Positions 17,020-26,190 of a stretch of DNA of 64,000 nucleotides are shown piece by piece (positions within the stretch are counted from its first letter, which is position 1; each line of letters opens with the position of its first letter). Location of the stretch: assembly GCA_963840425.1 (NCBI GenBank), contig CAWIYZ010000025.1:1-64000 (forward strand), in the 5' to 3' direction. The translations under genes and the position numbers were made by a program. The notes below the pieces were generated by a model. It searched no databases. It was not told the origin of the DNA and worked only from the letters and a program-made list of their open reading frames with translations. The stretch is from CADEFX01 sp963840425 (GTDB lineage: Bacteria; Pseudomonadota; Alphaproteobacteria; Rhizobiales; Hyphomicrobiaceae).

Positions 17020-19323
17020 ATGAATTCCGACAATATTTCTGAACTTCGCAAGAGCGTCGTCGAGCAGACCTTCGAGGCTCTGCGCGTTCTGCACGTCTCC
17101 TGGCTGGTCAGTCTCCTGACGTTCATAATCCTGGCGCTACCACCTCAGGTTCATGACATTTACCGCATGCTCGCCGAAGATCTGCGTCGCGAGGCAGATG
17201 TGACGGCTGCCTGGACACAGATCGGAATCACCACGCTCCTGCTCCTGCTGGCGGCATTCCTGTCCTTCTATTGCGGGCGCCACCGCGCCAGCGTCTATCG
17301 CGGCCGCGTCGGGGAGACGGATACGGCGCTCGCATCGGCTCTGCGATGGGGACCGGCCATCTGCGGCGCGCTCATTATCGCCGGTGCAGCCCTCGGTATG
17401 CACTTTGCCGGACTGGCCGTCACCGAGATCGGCAGCGGCATCAACCCGGAGATCGATCGCGTCGTCGCCGATATCAGGACTGCGGCGACCTATCTCGAGC
17501 TGGCGGCAATCGGCGCGGCCGTCGCCGCTCTTATCTTCCTGCTCACCGCCTATGCGTCCGATCGATGGGCGCCGCCGCGCGATGCTTCACCATACAGCCT
17601 TGCCTTCGATCGGCCGGTGCGACTGATTTGGGGCGTGGTCGTGATCGGCATGACGGCACTGGCCTTCTTTCCTCACGTCTCGGTACCGTTCGCGCAATGG
17701 CTGGGCGCAACCGCGATTTTCCTCACTTTCGTCAGCGCTTTTCTGATTGCGCTCACCCTTTTGCAAACCTGGTCCGACCGCCATCGCTTCCCTTGGTCCA
17801 TGGCCCTGATCGCCTGGGGCTTGATCGTCGCTTTTCTCGAGCTGAACAAGCCCGGCGTCACCCTCATCGATCGACCGCAGGTTCTCGTCCCCCAGGTCCA
17901 GGAGCGTTTCGTGCAATGGTACGAAGCGCGCAAGGACAAAGATGCTTTCGTTGACCAACCTTACCCGGTGTTCCTCGTCGCGACCGAGGCGGGTGGCCTC
18001 TACGCCGCGCAGTTCGCAGCCAAAGTGCTGGCCCGGCTGCAGGATCGTTGCGAGAACTTCGCGCAGCATGTCTTTGCCATCAGCGGCGTCTCCGGCGGCA
18101 GCCTCGGCGCCGCGATCTTTGCCAGTCTCGCCAAGCAGGGCGCGCCCAACGGCGGGTGGAAGCCGTGCAAGCCTGAAGGACCCGCGGACCAAGTGGAGGC
18201 GTTCGAGGCCCAGGCTGACCGCATCCTGAGAAGCGACTTTCTCGCGCCCATTGTCTCGCGGGGATTGTTTGCCGATTTCCTGCAGCACTTCGTGCCTTTG
18301 CGTTTGCCGCAGTTCATTACCAATCGTCTTCCATCCGGATGGGACGAGCCTCCGCAATCTGTAAAAAATGTCCTCGCTAAACTCAGCCGTGGCCGCGCCT
18401 TCGAGGAAACCGTCGAGCAAGCATGGGACGCGCGTGCTAGCGCAGCGGCGGCCCGGATCGACAATGTCTTTGCGGGGCCATTCCTCAATCACTGGTCGCC
18501 TGAGGGCGCCGGCCCTGCCTTGCTGCTGAACACGACCAGTGTCAGTGACGGGCGCCAAGTGTTCATTGCACCCTTTCAGGGCGACGGTGCGACAACGGCA
18601 TACGACACCATGCTGCTCTACAACCAGCCGAACTTCCCCGACGACAAGGACGTGACGCTGTCTTCAGCAGTTGGCCTCAGCGGGCGCTTTCCATGGATTC
18701 TTCCCGCCAGCACTGTCGGTAGCGAAGTGTTCTCCGTCGTCGACGGCGCCTACTTCGAGAGCTCGGGCGTCGAGACGCTCGGCTTGGTGCGCCGAGCTCT
18801 CAGGCCTTACGAAGTCAAGCCAAGCGGCACTGCTGAGTATCCGTATATCAAGGTGTACGTCATCGTCATCGGTAGCTTCCAGGCTCCCTTCGACGCTACC
18901 TCGCTGGTGCTGGACGAGGCGACGCCACCCGTTCGCACGCTCCTCAAGGCGCGCGACCGCCGCGGCTACCATGCTTTCAACACACTGCTCACCTGGGACA
19001 AGGATATGGAATGCCCGCCCAGGCGTCCGGAAGCGCAGCTCGAAACGAGCGAGATCTGCAACGCCACCTTTCCAATTTTGTTTCGGCTGAACTACGACTA
19101 CTTCAACCTGCCGCTGGGATGGACACTGTCGGAAGGATCGAGCCGCATCATCGAGCATCACGCACGAGGACGGTGCCGCGACCACGCCATCACGGAAGAG
19201 AACGACAGCCATCCGAGCATCATTCTCGAGGAGAACAAGCGGGCGGCTGCATTTCTTGTGCCGTACTACCTCACACCCAAGCAGGCGGGGGAGACCAGCA
19301 TGGTGATGCAGCCTCCCTGTTGA
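17020..19323 (+). CDS. Membrane-anchored patatin-like phospholipase
   Basis: A 767-residue protein. About residues 25-285 contain five or six transmembrane helices (for example VSWLVSLLTFIILAL, TLLLLLAAFLSFY, LAAIGAAVAALIFLL). The C-terminal half is a patatin domain: nucleophile motif ISGVSGGSLG with Ser near residue 358, and the Asp motif in VVDGAYFESSG. Expected activity is acyl hydrolysis of membrane lipids on the cytosolic side. The ATG at 17020 is chosen for the Met-Asn-Ser start and the G-rich upstream site; the frame is open from 16900. The gene stands alone on this strand, with no obvious partner, so its role (lipid turnover, defence or signalling) is open. Confidence 0.75.
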   Translation: MNSDNISELRKSVVEQTFEALRVLHVSWLVSLLTFIILALPPQVHDIYRMLAEDLRREADVTAAWTQIGITTLLLLLAAFLSFYCGRHRASVYRGRVGETDTALASALRWGPAICGALIIAGAALGMHFAGLAVTEIGSGINPEIDRVVADIRTAATYLELAAIGAAVAALIFLLTAYASDRWAPPRDASPYSLAFDRPVRLIWGVVVIGMTALAFFPHVSVPFAQWLGATAIFLTFVSAFLIALTLLQTWSDRHRFPWSMALIAWGLIVAFLELNKPGVTLIDRPQVLVPQVQERFVQWYEARKDKDAFVDQPYPVFLVATEAGGLYAAQFAAKVLARLQDRCENFAQHVFAISGVSGGSLGAAIFASLAKQGAPNGGWKPCKPEGPADQVEAFEAQADRILRSDFLAPIVSRGLFADFLQHFVPLRLPQFITNRLPSGWDEPPQSVKNVLAKLSRGRAFEETVEQAWDARASAAAARIDNVFAGPFLNHWSPEGAGPALLLNTTSVSDGRQVFIAPFQGDGATTAYDTMLLYNQPNFPDDKDVTLSSAVGLSGRFPWILPASTVGSEVFSVVDGAYFESSGVETLGLVRRALRPYEVKPSGTAEYPYIKVYVIVIGSFQAPFDATSLVLDEATPPVRTLLKARDRRGYHAFNTLLTWDKDMECPPRRPEAQLETSEICNATFPILFRLNYDYFNLPLGWTLSEGSSRIIEHHARGRCRDHAITEENDSHPSIILEENKRAAAFLVPYYLTPKQAGETSMVMQPPC

Positions 19324-19349
19324 CGGAAAGCTGACGGCAACACCTCTCG

Positions 19350-19718
19350 TCAGCGTCGGCCGGCGCTGAACCCCCTATTGCAGGCCGAAGGCGGCGTTGG
19401 CGAGCACATGCAGGAGCAATGATCGAGAAATGCCGCCTGGGCCGAGCATGCGCAGCACGCGCCGTTGCAGCCGCAGGCGTTGGTCAGAAAAACCAGCTGC
19501 CCCGGCGGGCAGCGCGCCTGTGCGGTCTTGATCCACACACTCATATCCGGCGCGCCCAGATCGCGGGCCGCATCGGCGGCCAGCACGGCCTCGCCGAACG
19601 GCGTCAGGGCGATCGGCGGGTCGCCTAACGTCGAGCTACCCGAGCCTGCATGAGCGCCAAGGATGCTGCACAGGCAGAGCGCCATCACGACGACGGCTGC
19701 CAACTTCCCGTAACGCAT
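19350..19718 (-). CDS. Small exported Cys-rich protein
   Basis: 122 residues with a signal peptide (RYGKLAAVVVMALCLCSILGAHA) and a C-terminal half with about ten Cys, including ACGCNGACCAC and HCSCMC. Start ATG 19718 follows a GGGGAGGT site. It lies convergent to the patatin gene. Possible roles are metal binding or a disulfide-rich envelope protein; no family is recognised. Confidence 0.6.
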   Translation of the reverse strand: MRYGKLAAVVVMALCLCSILGAHAGSGSSTLGDPPIALTPFGEAVLAADAARDLGAPDMSVWIKTAQARCPPGQLVFLTNACGCNGACCACSAQAAFLDHCSCMCSPTPPSACNRGFSAGRR

Positions 19719-19957
19719 ACCCACCTCCCCTGTCCGCGTCCGTTCCACCCGATCAAGCAGGTTTCAGAGTATGCCCTGGCCAACATGACGACAAGCTGAA
19801 CACCTGCTGCCTACTCGATGACCCTTGGCCCTGTGTTGACTGGGCATAGACCTGCTACCAACGCATGAGAGTGCGCAAGATCGCGGGACAGCGCAAAAGC
19901 CCCCAATTTGGTGTCTTTTGAGCGAGCCCACCCTGTGTCGATAAGAGCAGATGGTAC

Positions 19958-20300
19958 TCAGGCCCGCCATTCGCGCGTCGTCTCCGTTGCCTGCATCACA
20001 TACGCATTTAGATCATAGGCGTAGCTGCCGGAGGGGTATGCCGCCCTGCACGGTCTGCCGGAAGGAACGACGCCAGCCGCCTTTCCCGCAAGCGAGAGCT
20101 GCATGTTGCGTTCGTCCAGGTCCCGCTCTGCAGTTTTGCGATCCGTGACATCGATGTTGGCACCAACCAGCCGTGGTCCGTCCCCGTCGTACGATATGAG
20201 GCTGCGTAACTCGATCCAACGCACCTCATCGTCGGGGCGGACAATGCGATAGTCGCAATAGTGATCGTGCCGCCCGGCGGCAACAGTTCGCGCCAGACGT
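19958..20300 (-). pseudogene. PAS/PAC domain remnant
   Basis: In the minus strand a PAS C-terminal stretch is readable: DYRIVRPDDEVRWIELRSL, then GANIDVTDRKTAERDL. It has no start of its own and begins right behind the stop of the sensor kinase in a different frame. It is probably the rest of a second sensor protein joined here by deletion or recombination. Confidence 0.5.
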
Positions 20301-20303
20301 GTC

Positions 20304-21947
20304 TCAGGTGCCCGAAGACACCGGCAATTCGATCGAACAGCGCACGCCATCTCGCGCAAACACGAGGTCAACAGTGCCGCCCAACTCATAGGCAACGAGT
20401 TCGCGGATGACTTCGCTGCCATATCCAAGCCGAGCTGGCGGTGCGATCTCGGGACCGCCCCTCTCCTCCCAACAAATCGTCAGCGTTGCAGCCCGAACGC
20501 CCGCCAGCGTCCACCGCACCAGCACGTGACCACCCGGCTGCGATAGTGCTCCGTACTTGGCAGCATTGGTCGCTAATTCATGCAACGTCATGGCCAGTGC
20601 ATACGCCGCGTTCGCTGCCAGGTGAACGGGTGGACCCGCGAGCGTGCAGTTGGCAGCGGTTGCATAGGGAGCTAGTTCAGAACGGATGAGTGGGTTGAGG
20701 TCGACGCCCTCTGTGTGGGTTTCGCTCAATAGTGTTTGTGTCCCTGCCATCGACTGAAGGCGGCCTCGGAGCGAGGACATAAATTCCTCGCTAGAGTGGG
20801 CCCCTTCGTGGGCGCGTTCGGCGACCGCTGTCACCACCGCGAGCATGTTCTTGACGCGATGTTGGAGCTCAGCCATCAGCGATGCTTCCCGTCTCGCTTG
20901 CCTCACGGCAAGGGTGGTCAGCATCAACAGCACCGCGATCAGGAGTGTCGCAATGGCGGAGCGCCACATCAGGTGTGCCCATGCGCTCGCATACACCTGG
21001 CCACCGGGCAAGCTGGCGGTGACGATCAGAGGCCAGCCGTCCAGGCGACGAGCAGAAACAAGTTGTTCGCCGCCGGGATTGCGAGGCCCCGTGCGGGTCC
21101 ATCCAGTCCAGCTCTCGGTTTGCGACTTTGCCAATTTCGGGAAGTGCGGCAAGGCAGCCACCGTCTCGTCCAGCAGAGTCTCCGTCATGGGATATCCAGC
21201 TACGATTGCTCCATCCTCAGCCCTGTACAGGCCAAGGTGGGCACCAGTCCCCACGTCGAGGCTGCGAAACAGGTGAGCGATGTAGGTCACTTCCACGCCC
21301 ACTTGCGCGGCCCCAATGAAGTCACTGTTGGGCCCGCAAATCGAGCGAGCTACAGGGAAAAAGTGGGTGTGGATCGAGCGTCCCTTGAGGGCACGGCCAA
21401 CGTAGGGCTCTGTCGTCCCGCCCTGCAACGCCTTAAACCACGCGCGGTCGCTCACATTGACGCCAGGTGGGGAGGAAGCCGTGGTGGCAACCACGTTGCC
21501 AGCCTCATCGAAGATGAAAACGGCCCCGGTTTCAGGCAGCCGGCTGGCCGTTCGTTTGAGGCGATCCATCTCGGGTTCGGAACGGAGCTTGTCGAGATCC
21601 TGGTCCGGGACCCTGGCGACAACCGCTTCTAGGACGACATCGATCGCCAGAAAGGAGTGGCGCGCAAGCTCACCCATCGCCAGGGCGGCGCTCGTGACTT
21701 TGTCCTCAGCTTCCCGATGTGCGTCTGTGAAATCTGCCCAAGTCCAAAAAACCAGACCAGCGATAATGGCGGTTGTCGCCAGCACGAACTCAATCCGCGA
21801 CAGCGCGTCGCTCGTTAACCGGGCGTAGCTGAGCAGCAATCGGATCAAACTGGGCTGACCTATCGAGGCAATGCCCGACGTAATACCGAAATTGCGCGTG
21901 CTCGAAACATGTGGCCAGAGAACTTGATTAACTATTTGCGTTGGCAC
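20304..21947 (-). CDS. Sensor histidine kinase (HWE/HisKA_2 type) with periplasmic Cache domain
   Basis: 547 residues. A membrane helix at about 53-71, a double-Cache-like periplasmic domain at about 80-325, a second helix at about 331-348, then the kinase core. The phospho-acceptor region ELQHRVKNMLAVV has His363, the N-box HELATNAAKYGAL starts at 456, and glycine motif GYGSEVI follows near the end. HisKA_2/HWE kinases in this group often work in the general stress response or chemotaxis-like pathways. No response regulator is adjacent. The gene ends abruptly next to a PAS remnant, but its catalytic domain appears complete. Confidence 0.85.
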   Translation of the reverse strand: MPTQIVNQVLWPHVSSTRNFGITSGIASIGQPSLIRLLLSYARLTSDALSRIEFVLATTAIIAGLVFWTWADFTDAHREAEDKVTSAALAMGELARHSFLAIDVVLEAVVARVPDQDLDKLRSEPEMDRLKRTASRLPETGAVFIFDEAGNVVATTASSPPGVNVSDRAWFKALQGGTTEPYVGRALKGRSIHTHFFPVARSICGPNSDFIGAAQVGVEVTYIAHLFRSLDVGTGAHLGLYRAEDGAIVAGYPMTETLLDETVAALPHFPKLAKSQTESWTGWTRTGPRNPGGEQLVSARRLDGWPLIVTASLPGGQVYASAWAHLMWRSAIATLLIAVLLMLTTLAVRQARREASLMAELQHRVKNMLAVVTAVAERAHEGAHSSEEFMSSLRGRLQSMAGTQTLLSETHTEGVDLNPLIRSELAPYATAANCTLAGPPVHLAANAAYALAMTLHELATNAAKYGALSQPGGHVLVRWTLAGVRAATLTICWEERGGPEIAPPARLGYGSEVIRELVAYELGGTVDLVFARDGVRCSIELPVSSGT

Positions 21948-22071
21948 GCACCTCTAAGTCCTAGAATGGAGGGCGGAGGGCGGCAGATCTTTGGGCTCCT
22001 GCCGTTGCAACGCGGGCGTCTTGACCGCAAGATCCGCCCCAGGGGGTAACAAAAAAACGAGCAGTAACCTC

Positions 22072-22357
22072 ATGAACCCAGAGACCCAGCGCACCAAGTT
22101 GGAGCTGATGCGCTCGGCTTCACGATGCTCAGCTACCTCAAAGCGCACCGCAATGCCGTGTCAAGCGCCGGCACGGCGCTCGCGGCGGTGCCCCCAGCGG
22201 CCAGCGCCACGGCATGTACCGCCACGGCGGCAGGACCAAGCAGGCGCAGTCTGAAAGACGCTACGTGACTGTGGTGCTGAGGGCGGCGCGTGAAGGTCTG
22301 GGGAGTAACCAGCCACCAAAAGGGCAACACGAGTTCGCCAGCGTAGGCTTGGCGTAG
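22072..22357 (+). pseudogene. HGGxSTG-type small protein, frameshifted
   Basis: Begins MNPETQRTKLELMRSASRC with the Cys-containing start of the small HGGxSTG family. The end GQRHGMYRHGGRTKQAQSE, then VVLRAAREGLG, is in a different frame, so an indel lies near 22160. The start and about 20 bp upstream resemble the fragment at 26020. Function of the family is unknown. Confidence 0.55.
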
Positions 22358-22449
22358 ATCAGCTCTTGCGAGAGATGCAGCGCCTGGGACCCCTCGACGC
22401 GGCAAATGCCGGACTCTGGTCGCAGCAGACTGTAAATAGCTGCAGCCCG

Positions 22450-22704
22450 CTAAGACCTGCGGACCAGACCCACCAGCACAAGCAGAATGATCGCACCGAG
22501 TGTCGCGGCAACGATATTTCCGACGGTCGAGACGGTGTACAGGCCAAGCATTGGTGCCAGAAAACCGGCAATCCCAGCGCCCACGATTCCCACCACGATG
22601 TTACCGATGAGGCCGAAGCCGTAGCCCTTCACGATAAGGCCGGCCAGCCAACCCGCGATGGCGCCGATGACGATCCAAGCGATGATGGTTTCAAAAGCGA
22701 GCAT
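22450..22704 (-). CDS. GlsB/YeaQ/YmgE family stress-response membrane protein
   Basis: 84 residues, almost entirely three hydrophobic helices with the glycine pattern of the family (IVIGAIAGWLAGLIVKG, LIGNIVVGIVGAGIAGFL, ATLGAIILLVLVGLV). It has a good GGGGGAAG-type site before the ATG. Members are small inner-membrane proteins induced by stress; molecular role unknown. Neighbours here are also stress-type small genes. Confidence 0.9.
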   Translation of the reverse strand: MLAFETIIAWIVIGAIAGWLAGLIVKGYGFGLIGNIVVGIVGAGIAGFLAPMLGLYTVSTVGNIVAATLGAIILLVLVGLVRRS

Positions 22705-22726
22705 GGGAGCTTCCCCCTGGTTGTGA

Positions 22727-22936
22727 TCAGCGCGCCCGTGCCTTGAGAAAGCTCATCCCTGGCGGGAACGGCTTTGCCTCAAATAGCGGGCCGCCAATCT
22801 GCGTTTCAGTTCCTAAGTTGAAACAGGTGCGGGAGCAGTAGCGCTTGTCCTCATAGTGGAAGATGCGCGCGGTGAGGTGATCTGTGCACCAGTCGCAGCG
22901 CTGAATTTCAGCCGGCAGCATGTCCCACATGAGCAT
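22727..22936 (-). CDS. Small protein with CxxC pair, hypothetical
   Basis: 69 residues with CDWC and CSRTC spaced as in a zinc ribbon or MYND-like finger (RCDWCTDHLTARIFHYEDKR, then YCSRTCF). It lies 22 bp upstream of the YeaQ-type gene on the same strand. Start choice is between two nearby Met codons. Metal binding is inferred only from the Cys spacing. Confidence 0.45.
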   Translation of the reverse strand: MLMWDMLPAEIQRCDWCTDHLTARIFHYEDKRYCSRTCFNLGTETQIGGPLFEAKPFPPGMSFLKARAR

Positions 22937-23474
22937 GTCCCTCCCGCATCAGGAGTGAACGCGCGCAAGCAACTCAAACGCAAACCAGGGTCTCACTCGG
23001 ATCGAAAAGTCTCAATGAAGCACTCGAGGTCGGATGAGTTTAGGGCTGCCTGTGTGACAGTTCTGACTCAGGCGTGCAGCCTACCGGCTGATCGCGCTCT
23101 TGTTGCAGAGCCGGTTGGTATCAGGTCCAGCCCTAAGGCGAGATCGGGAATCCACGCAGCGCCACAGCTACGGTGAACGCATTAACGCTGCTCGCGAACC
23201 GACCTCCACTCGGGCCCAATCAGGTCGGTTGTCGGCTTCTCCGTGCAGCTGTTGTGTCGCGCATTTCAGGGTTCACCCTCAGCCTCGATCCGAAATTCTG
23301 CCGATGGCGTCGCGCCTTGGTGCATAGCACCATGGCGCACGCTCTCGCCTTCCACAGTGGCCATGATCCGCATTTTCAACCTCAGTTTGATCTTCCTGGC
23401 TTTCCATGCAGGCTTCATTGCCGCAGCGCTGGCAGCCTACGCCCTTTGAGCTGGCATCGCGCCGAGGAGCCAAC
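22937..23474. other. Intergenic region without a supported gene
   Basis: No reading frame here looks like protein. At 23363 a 28-codon frame (MIRIFNLSLIFLAFHAGF...) would encode a single membrane helix directly before the universal stress protein gene, but it has no clear ribosome site and is not called. Confidence 0.4.
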
Positions 23475-23912
23475 ATGTACAAGCACATCCTCATAGCCAC
23501 GGATGGATCGGAACTCGCCGCCAAGGCCGTGACAGCGGGTTTGAGCTTGGCGAAGGCCCTTGGCGCGCGCGTCACAGCCATCAATGTCAGTGAGCCCTGG
23601 ACGTCCATGGTCGGGGCCGAGGGGACCACGTTCAGCTTTCCCATTAACGAATACGAGAAAGCTACTGGCGATGCGGCCGCCAGCATTTTCGAAGAAGTCC
23701 GCAAAGAGGCGTCACGTCTGGGCGTCCAATACAAGACCATTCATGTGCAGGGTTTTCCTGCTGAGGCGATCATCGAGACGGCGCAAACGCAGGGCTGCGA
23801 CCTGATCGTTATGGCCTCGCACGGGCGCCGCGGTATTGCGCGGGCGCTACTCGGCAGCCAGGCGGCTCGAGTTGTCACGCTGAGCGCGGTCCCCGTTCTC
23901 ATTTGCCGTTGA
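23475..23912 (+). CDS. Universal stress protein UspA family
   Basis: 145 residues with the Usp start YKHILIATDGSELAAKAV and the ATP-binding type C-terminal motif VMASHGRRGIARALLGSQA. Start ATG 23475 follows GAGGAG at ideal spacing; the frame is open upstream without family sequence. A cytosolic nucleotide-binding stress protein by family. Followed immediately by a fragment of the HGGxSTG family. Confidence 0.93.
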   Translation: MYKHILIATDGSELAAKAVTAGLSLAKALGARVTAINVSEPWTSMVGAEGTTFSFPINEYEKATGDAAASIFEEVRKEASRLGVQYKTIHVQGFPAEAIIETAQTQGCDLIVMASHGRRGIARALLGSQAARVVTLSAVPVLICR

Positions 23913-23915
23913 TCT

Positions 23916-24018
23916 GACCAAGCAAGCACAGGCTGAACGGCGCTATGTCGCGGCTCTGTTGCGAGCAGCGCGCGAGGGTCTCGCGGGTAGGCCCTCAATG
24001 AGAGCGCCCGATAAGCTA
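23916..24018 (+). pseudogene. C-terminal fragment of HGGxSTG-type protein
   Basis: Just after the UspA stop the sequence reads LTKQAQAERRYVAALLRAAREGL, nearly the same as the end of the 22072 copy (RTKQAQSERRY, VVLRAAREGLG). No start or N-terminal half is present. A relic. Confidence 0.5.
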
Positions 24019-24255
24019 GGGCATCACTGGCGAGCACGGGCAGGCGCCGGAGCTTTCTATCCTGGTAGGCGCTGGAATAAATCGGCCACTAGCGGAGTCT
24101 GATCTTTGGGGCTAGCACCGGCTTTCGCGTCTTTCTCCGGCGCTGCCTCCTCAGGAAAGTTGACTGGCCCGTCGTCCTAATCAGATGTGGGCCTTTTCAT
24201 TGTGCGAGATTGAGAGACACATCCAGCAGTTGCCAGCCGGCACAGTGCCAGGCGG

Positions 24256-25542
24256 CTAGCTGCGCGTCAGTCCCGCCGCTTTCAGTGCCGCCGCGATGAT
24301 GCCACTGGAATCGATCCTCCCCGCGCTAGCCCGCTGGCCGGTCTTTTCCGGCGTCGGTAGGCCCGCAGCCTTGAAGGCAGCAGCGATCACCGCGTTGGGG
24401 TCAAATGCCGAAGCCCCGTCGCGAGGTCCGGTATCACCGTGAAGCGGCATGTCGTCTGCCGGCGCGCGATCGCGGGCCGGCAATGCAGGGAAGCTTGGCA
24501 CATCATAGACATGACCAGTTGCAGACTGTGTCGCCAACTGGCGGCCTTCGGCGCCATCAAGCCCCCAGAACTGCGCGATTTGAGAAGTAGACGAAACGCC
24601 GGCTTCAAGGAAAAACGGGCCGGCCATGCCAAAACCCTCTGCGCCACCCGTAGCCAGCGGCACGCCGTGCGCCATGCCGGCGATGCTGTAGGCTTCAAGC
24701 CGCAGGTCGCCGTTTGCGTCCCTCCAGACGCGGCGAGTATGCCGCCCGATTTGCTCCTCGCTTGAGGCGCGTTCCGGCAGCTTCTGCACATCCAGCCACT
24801 GCCTGACGATATGGTCCCCGTTTGACGGCCGGACGACGGTATCCGCCGTCCCATGCCACACCGATATCTTCGGCCACGGGCCCCGATGGCGGGAGGCTCC
24901 GCGCACGCGATCACCCAGGGCGCGCGACGACGGCGCGCGATCATTGAACATGGCCTCGAAGGCTTCCTGCACGGACGACGCGGACCCATAGGGAAGCCCG
25001 GCAATGATCGCGCCTCCGGCAAAAAGCTCCGGATAGGTTGCCAGCATGACGGATGCCATCGCACCACCGGCGGAAAGGCCGGTCACGAACACGCGGCTGC
25101 GATCGACGCCGAATGTCTCGACTGCTTTGGCAACCATTTGGCGGATGGACAGCGCCTCACCGCTATCGCGCGCGGTGTCGGCCGGCAGAAACCACGAGAA
25201 ACAATTCTTCGGATTATTGGCAGGCTGCTGCTCAGGGAAGATGAGGATGAAACCAAGGCGATCGGCTAGATCAGACCACCCAGCTCCCTGATCATAAGAC
25301 TCCGCTGTCTGGGTGCAGCCATGCAGCGCGACGACGAGCGGCGGCGATGGACCGACGCCATCTGGAACGTAGGCATGCATGCGCAAGTTGCCGGGGTTAC
25401 TCCCGACGTTCACAATCTCCCACAGCCGGCTGGGTCGCGCACCCGTCTTCGAGGCTGATATTCCTGAAGCAGCCTTGAGGCGCTTCTCGAACAATTGGCG
25501 CAGCTTGCGCAGGCGGGAGATCGAGAAGCCAATACCGGCCAT
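24256..25542 (-). CDS. PHB depolymerase-family esterase
   Basis: 428 residues. The esterase part has VALHGCTQTAESYDQGAGW (oxyanion region), CFSWF, and the lipase box GLSAGG (catalytic Ser), with later Asp in GTADTVV and His in IAGMAHG. This matches short-chain polyhydroxyalkanoate depolymerase or feruloyl-esterase type LpqC/PhaZ-like enzymes. No clear signal peptide; the N-terminus is basic. The last 50 residues hold two copies of an alanine-rich helix motif (VIAAAFKAAGL and IIAAALKAAGL), absent from the catalytic core and perhaps used to bind granules. Stands alone on its strand. Substrate not certain. Confidence 0.85.
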   Translation of the reverse strand: MAGIGFSISRLRKLRQLFEKRLKAASGISASKTGARPSRLWEIVNVGSNPGNLRMHAYVPDGVGPSPPLVVALHGCTQTAESYDQGAGWSDLADRLGFILIFPEQQPANNPKNCFSWFLPADTARDSGEALSIRQMVAKAVETFGVDRSRVFVTGLSAGGAMASVMLATYPELFAGGAIIAGLPYGSASSVQEAFEAMFNDRAPSSRALGDRVRGASRHRGPWPKISVWHGTADTVVRPSNGDHIVRQWLDVQKLPERASSEEQIGRHTRRVWRDANGDLRLEAYSIAGMAHGVPLATGGAEGFGMAGPFFLEAGVSSTSQIAQFWGLDGAEGRQLATQSATGHVYDVPSFPALPARDRAPADDMPLHGDTGPRDGASAFDPNAVIAAAFKAAGLPTPEKTGQRASAGRIDSSGIIAAALKAAGLTRS

Positions 25543-26019
25543 TTGCGCATCCTTTTGCGTTGCAGCAATTTATGCTGCATTGCGATATGGCCGTTCAAGA
25601 TAACAAATCAAGGCTTTGCGAGGGCGGGCCCGAACGTCGGCCACCAAGAACGCCTCACGTGAGGTCCCAAAAGGCGCGCACTGCTTGCATGGCGCTTACA
25701 TCTGTGCCCCAGACTTCAAGAAAATCATTGCAAATCAATACCGTGGCGTTCTGACCTCTGCCTTCCTTCGGTAGTTCTCAACGCGTTACGCAGTTTTTCC
25801 GGTTCCTACCGCATCTTACTTCGCGCTCACATAAGGCATTGCATCCGGAGACGTTGGAAAAGATGCCCTGTCTATCCTTTCGGCCCCGAGCAGCCTCGGC
25901 TTTCCAGCGAGTTCTAATCTTGGAAGCGGAAGGGCCTGACGAGGCCGAGCATGCCTACCGCGGGAATGCAGCCCTCCAGGTCCCGGGGGAGGGATGGCAG
26001 AAAAACGAGCATCAACCTC
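25543..26019. other. Intergenic region without a supported gene
   Basis: About 480 bp of lower GC with no convincing coding frame. The last 20-30 bp resemble the leader of the HGGxSTG copy at 22072. Confidence 0.4.
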
Positions 26020-26142
26020 ATGAACCTAGACGCCCAGCGCACCAAACTGAGGCTGATGCGCCAGGCACCGCGGTGCTCAGCCAGATCGAAAAGCACCGGT
26101 CGACAATGCCGCCAATCTAGACTCAGAGTTTGCAACCAGTGA
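26020..26142 (+). pseudogene. N-terminal fragment of HGGxSTG-type protein
   Basis: Reads MNLDAQRTKLRLMRQAPRC, then SARSKSTGRQC and stops at 40 residues. It matches the beginning of the copy at 22072 in both protein and the adjacent upstream DNA. The HGG-containing half is missing. Confidence 0.5.
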
Positions 26143-26190
26143 GCCCTCAAACGACCATTTAGTCCAGCTGGAGGACTATGGTCGCCTATC

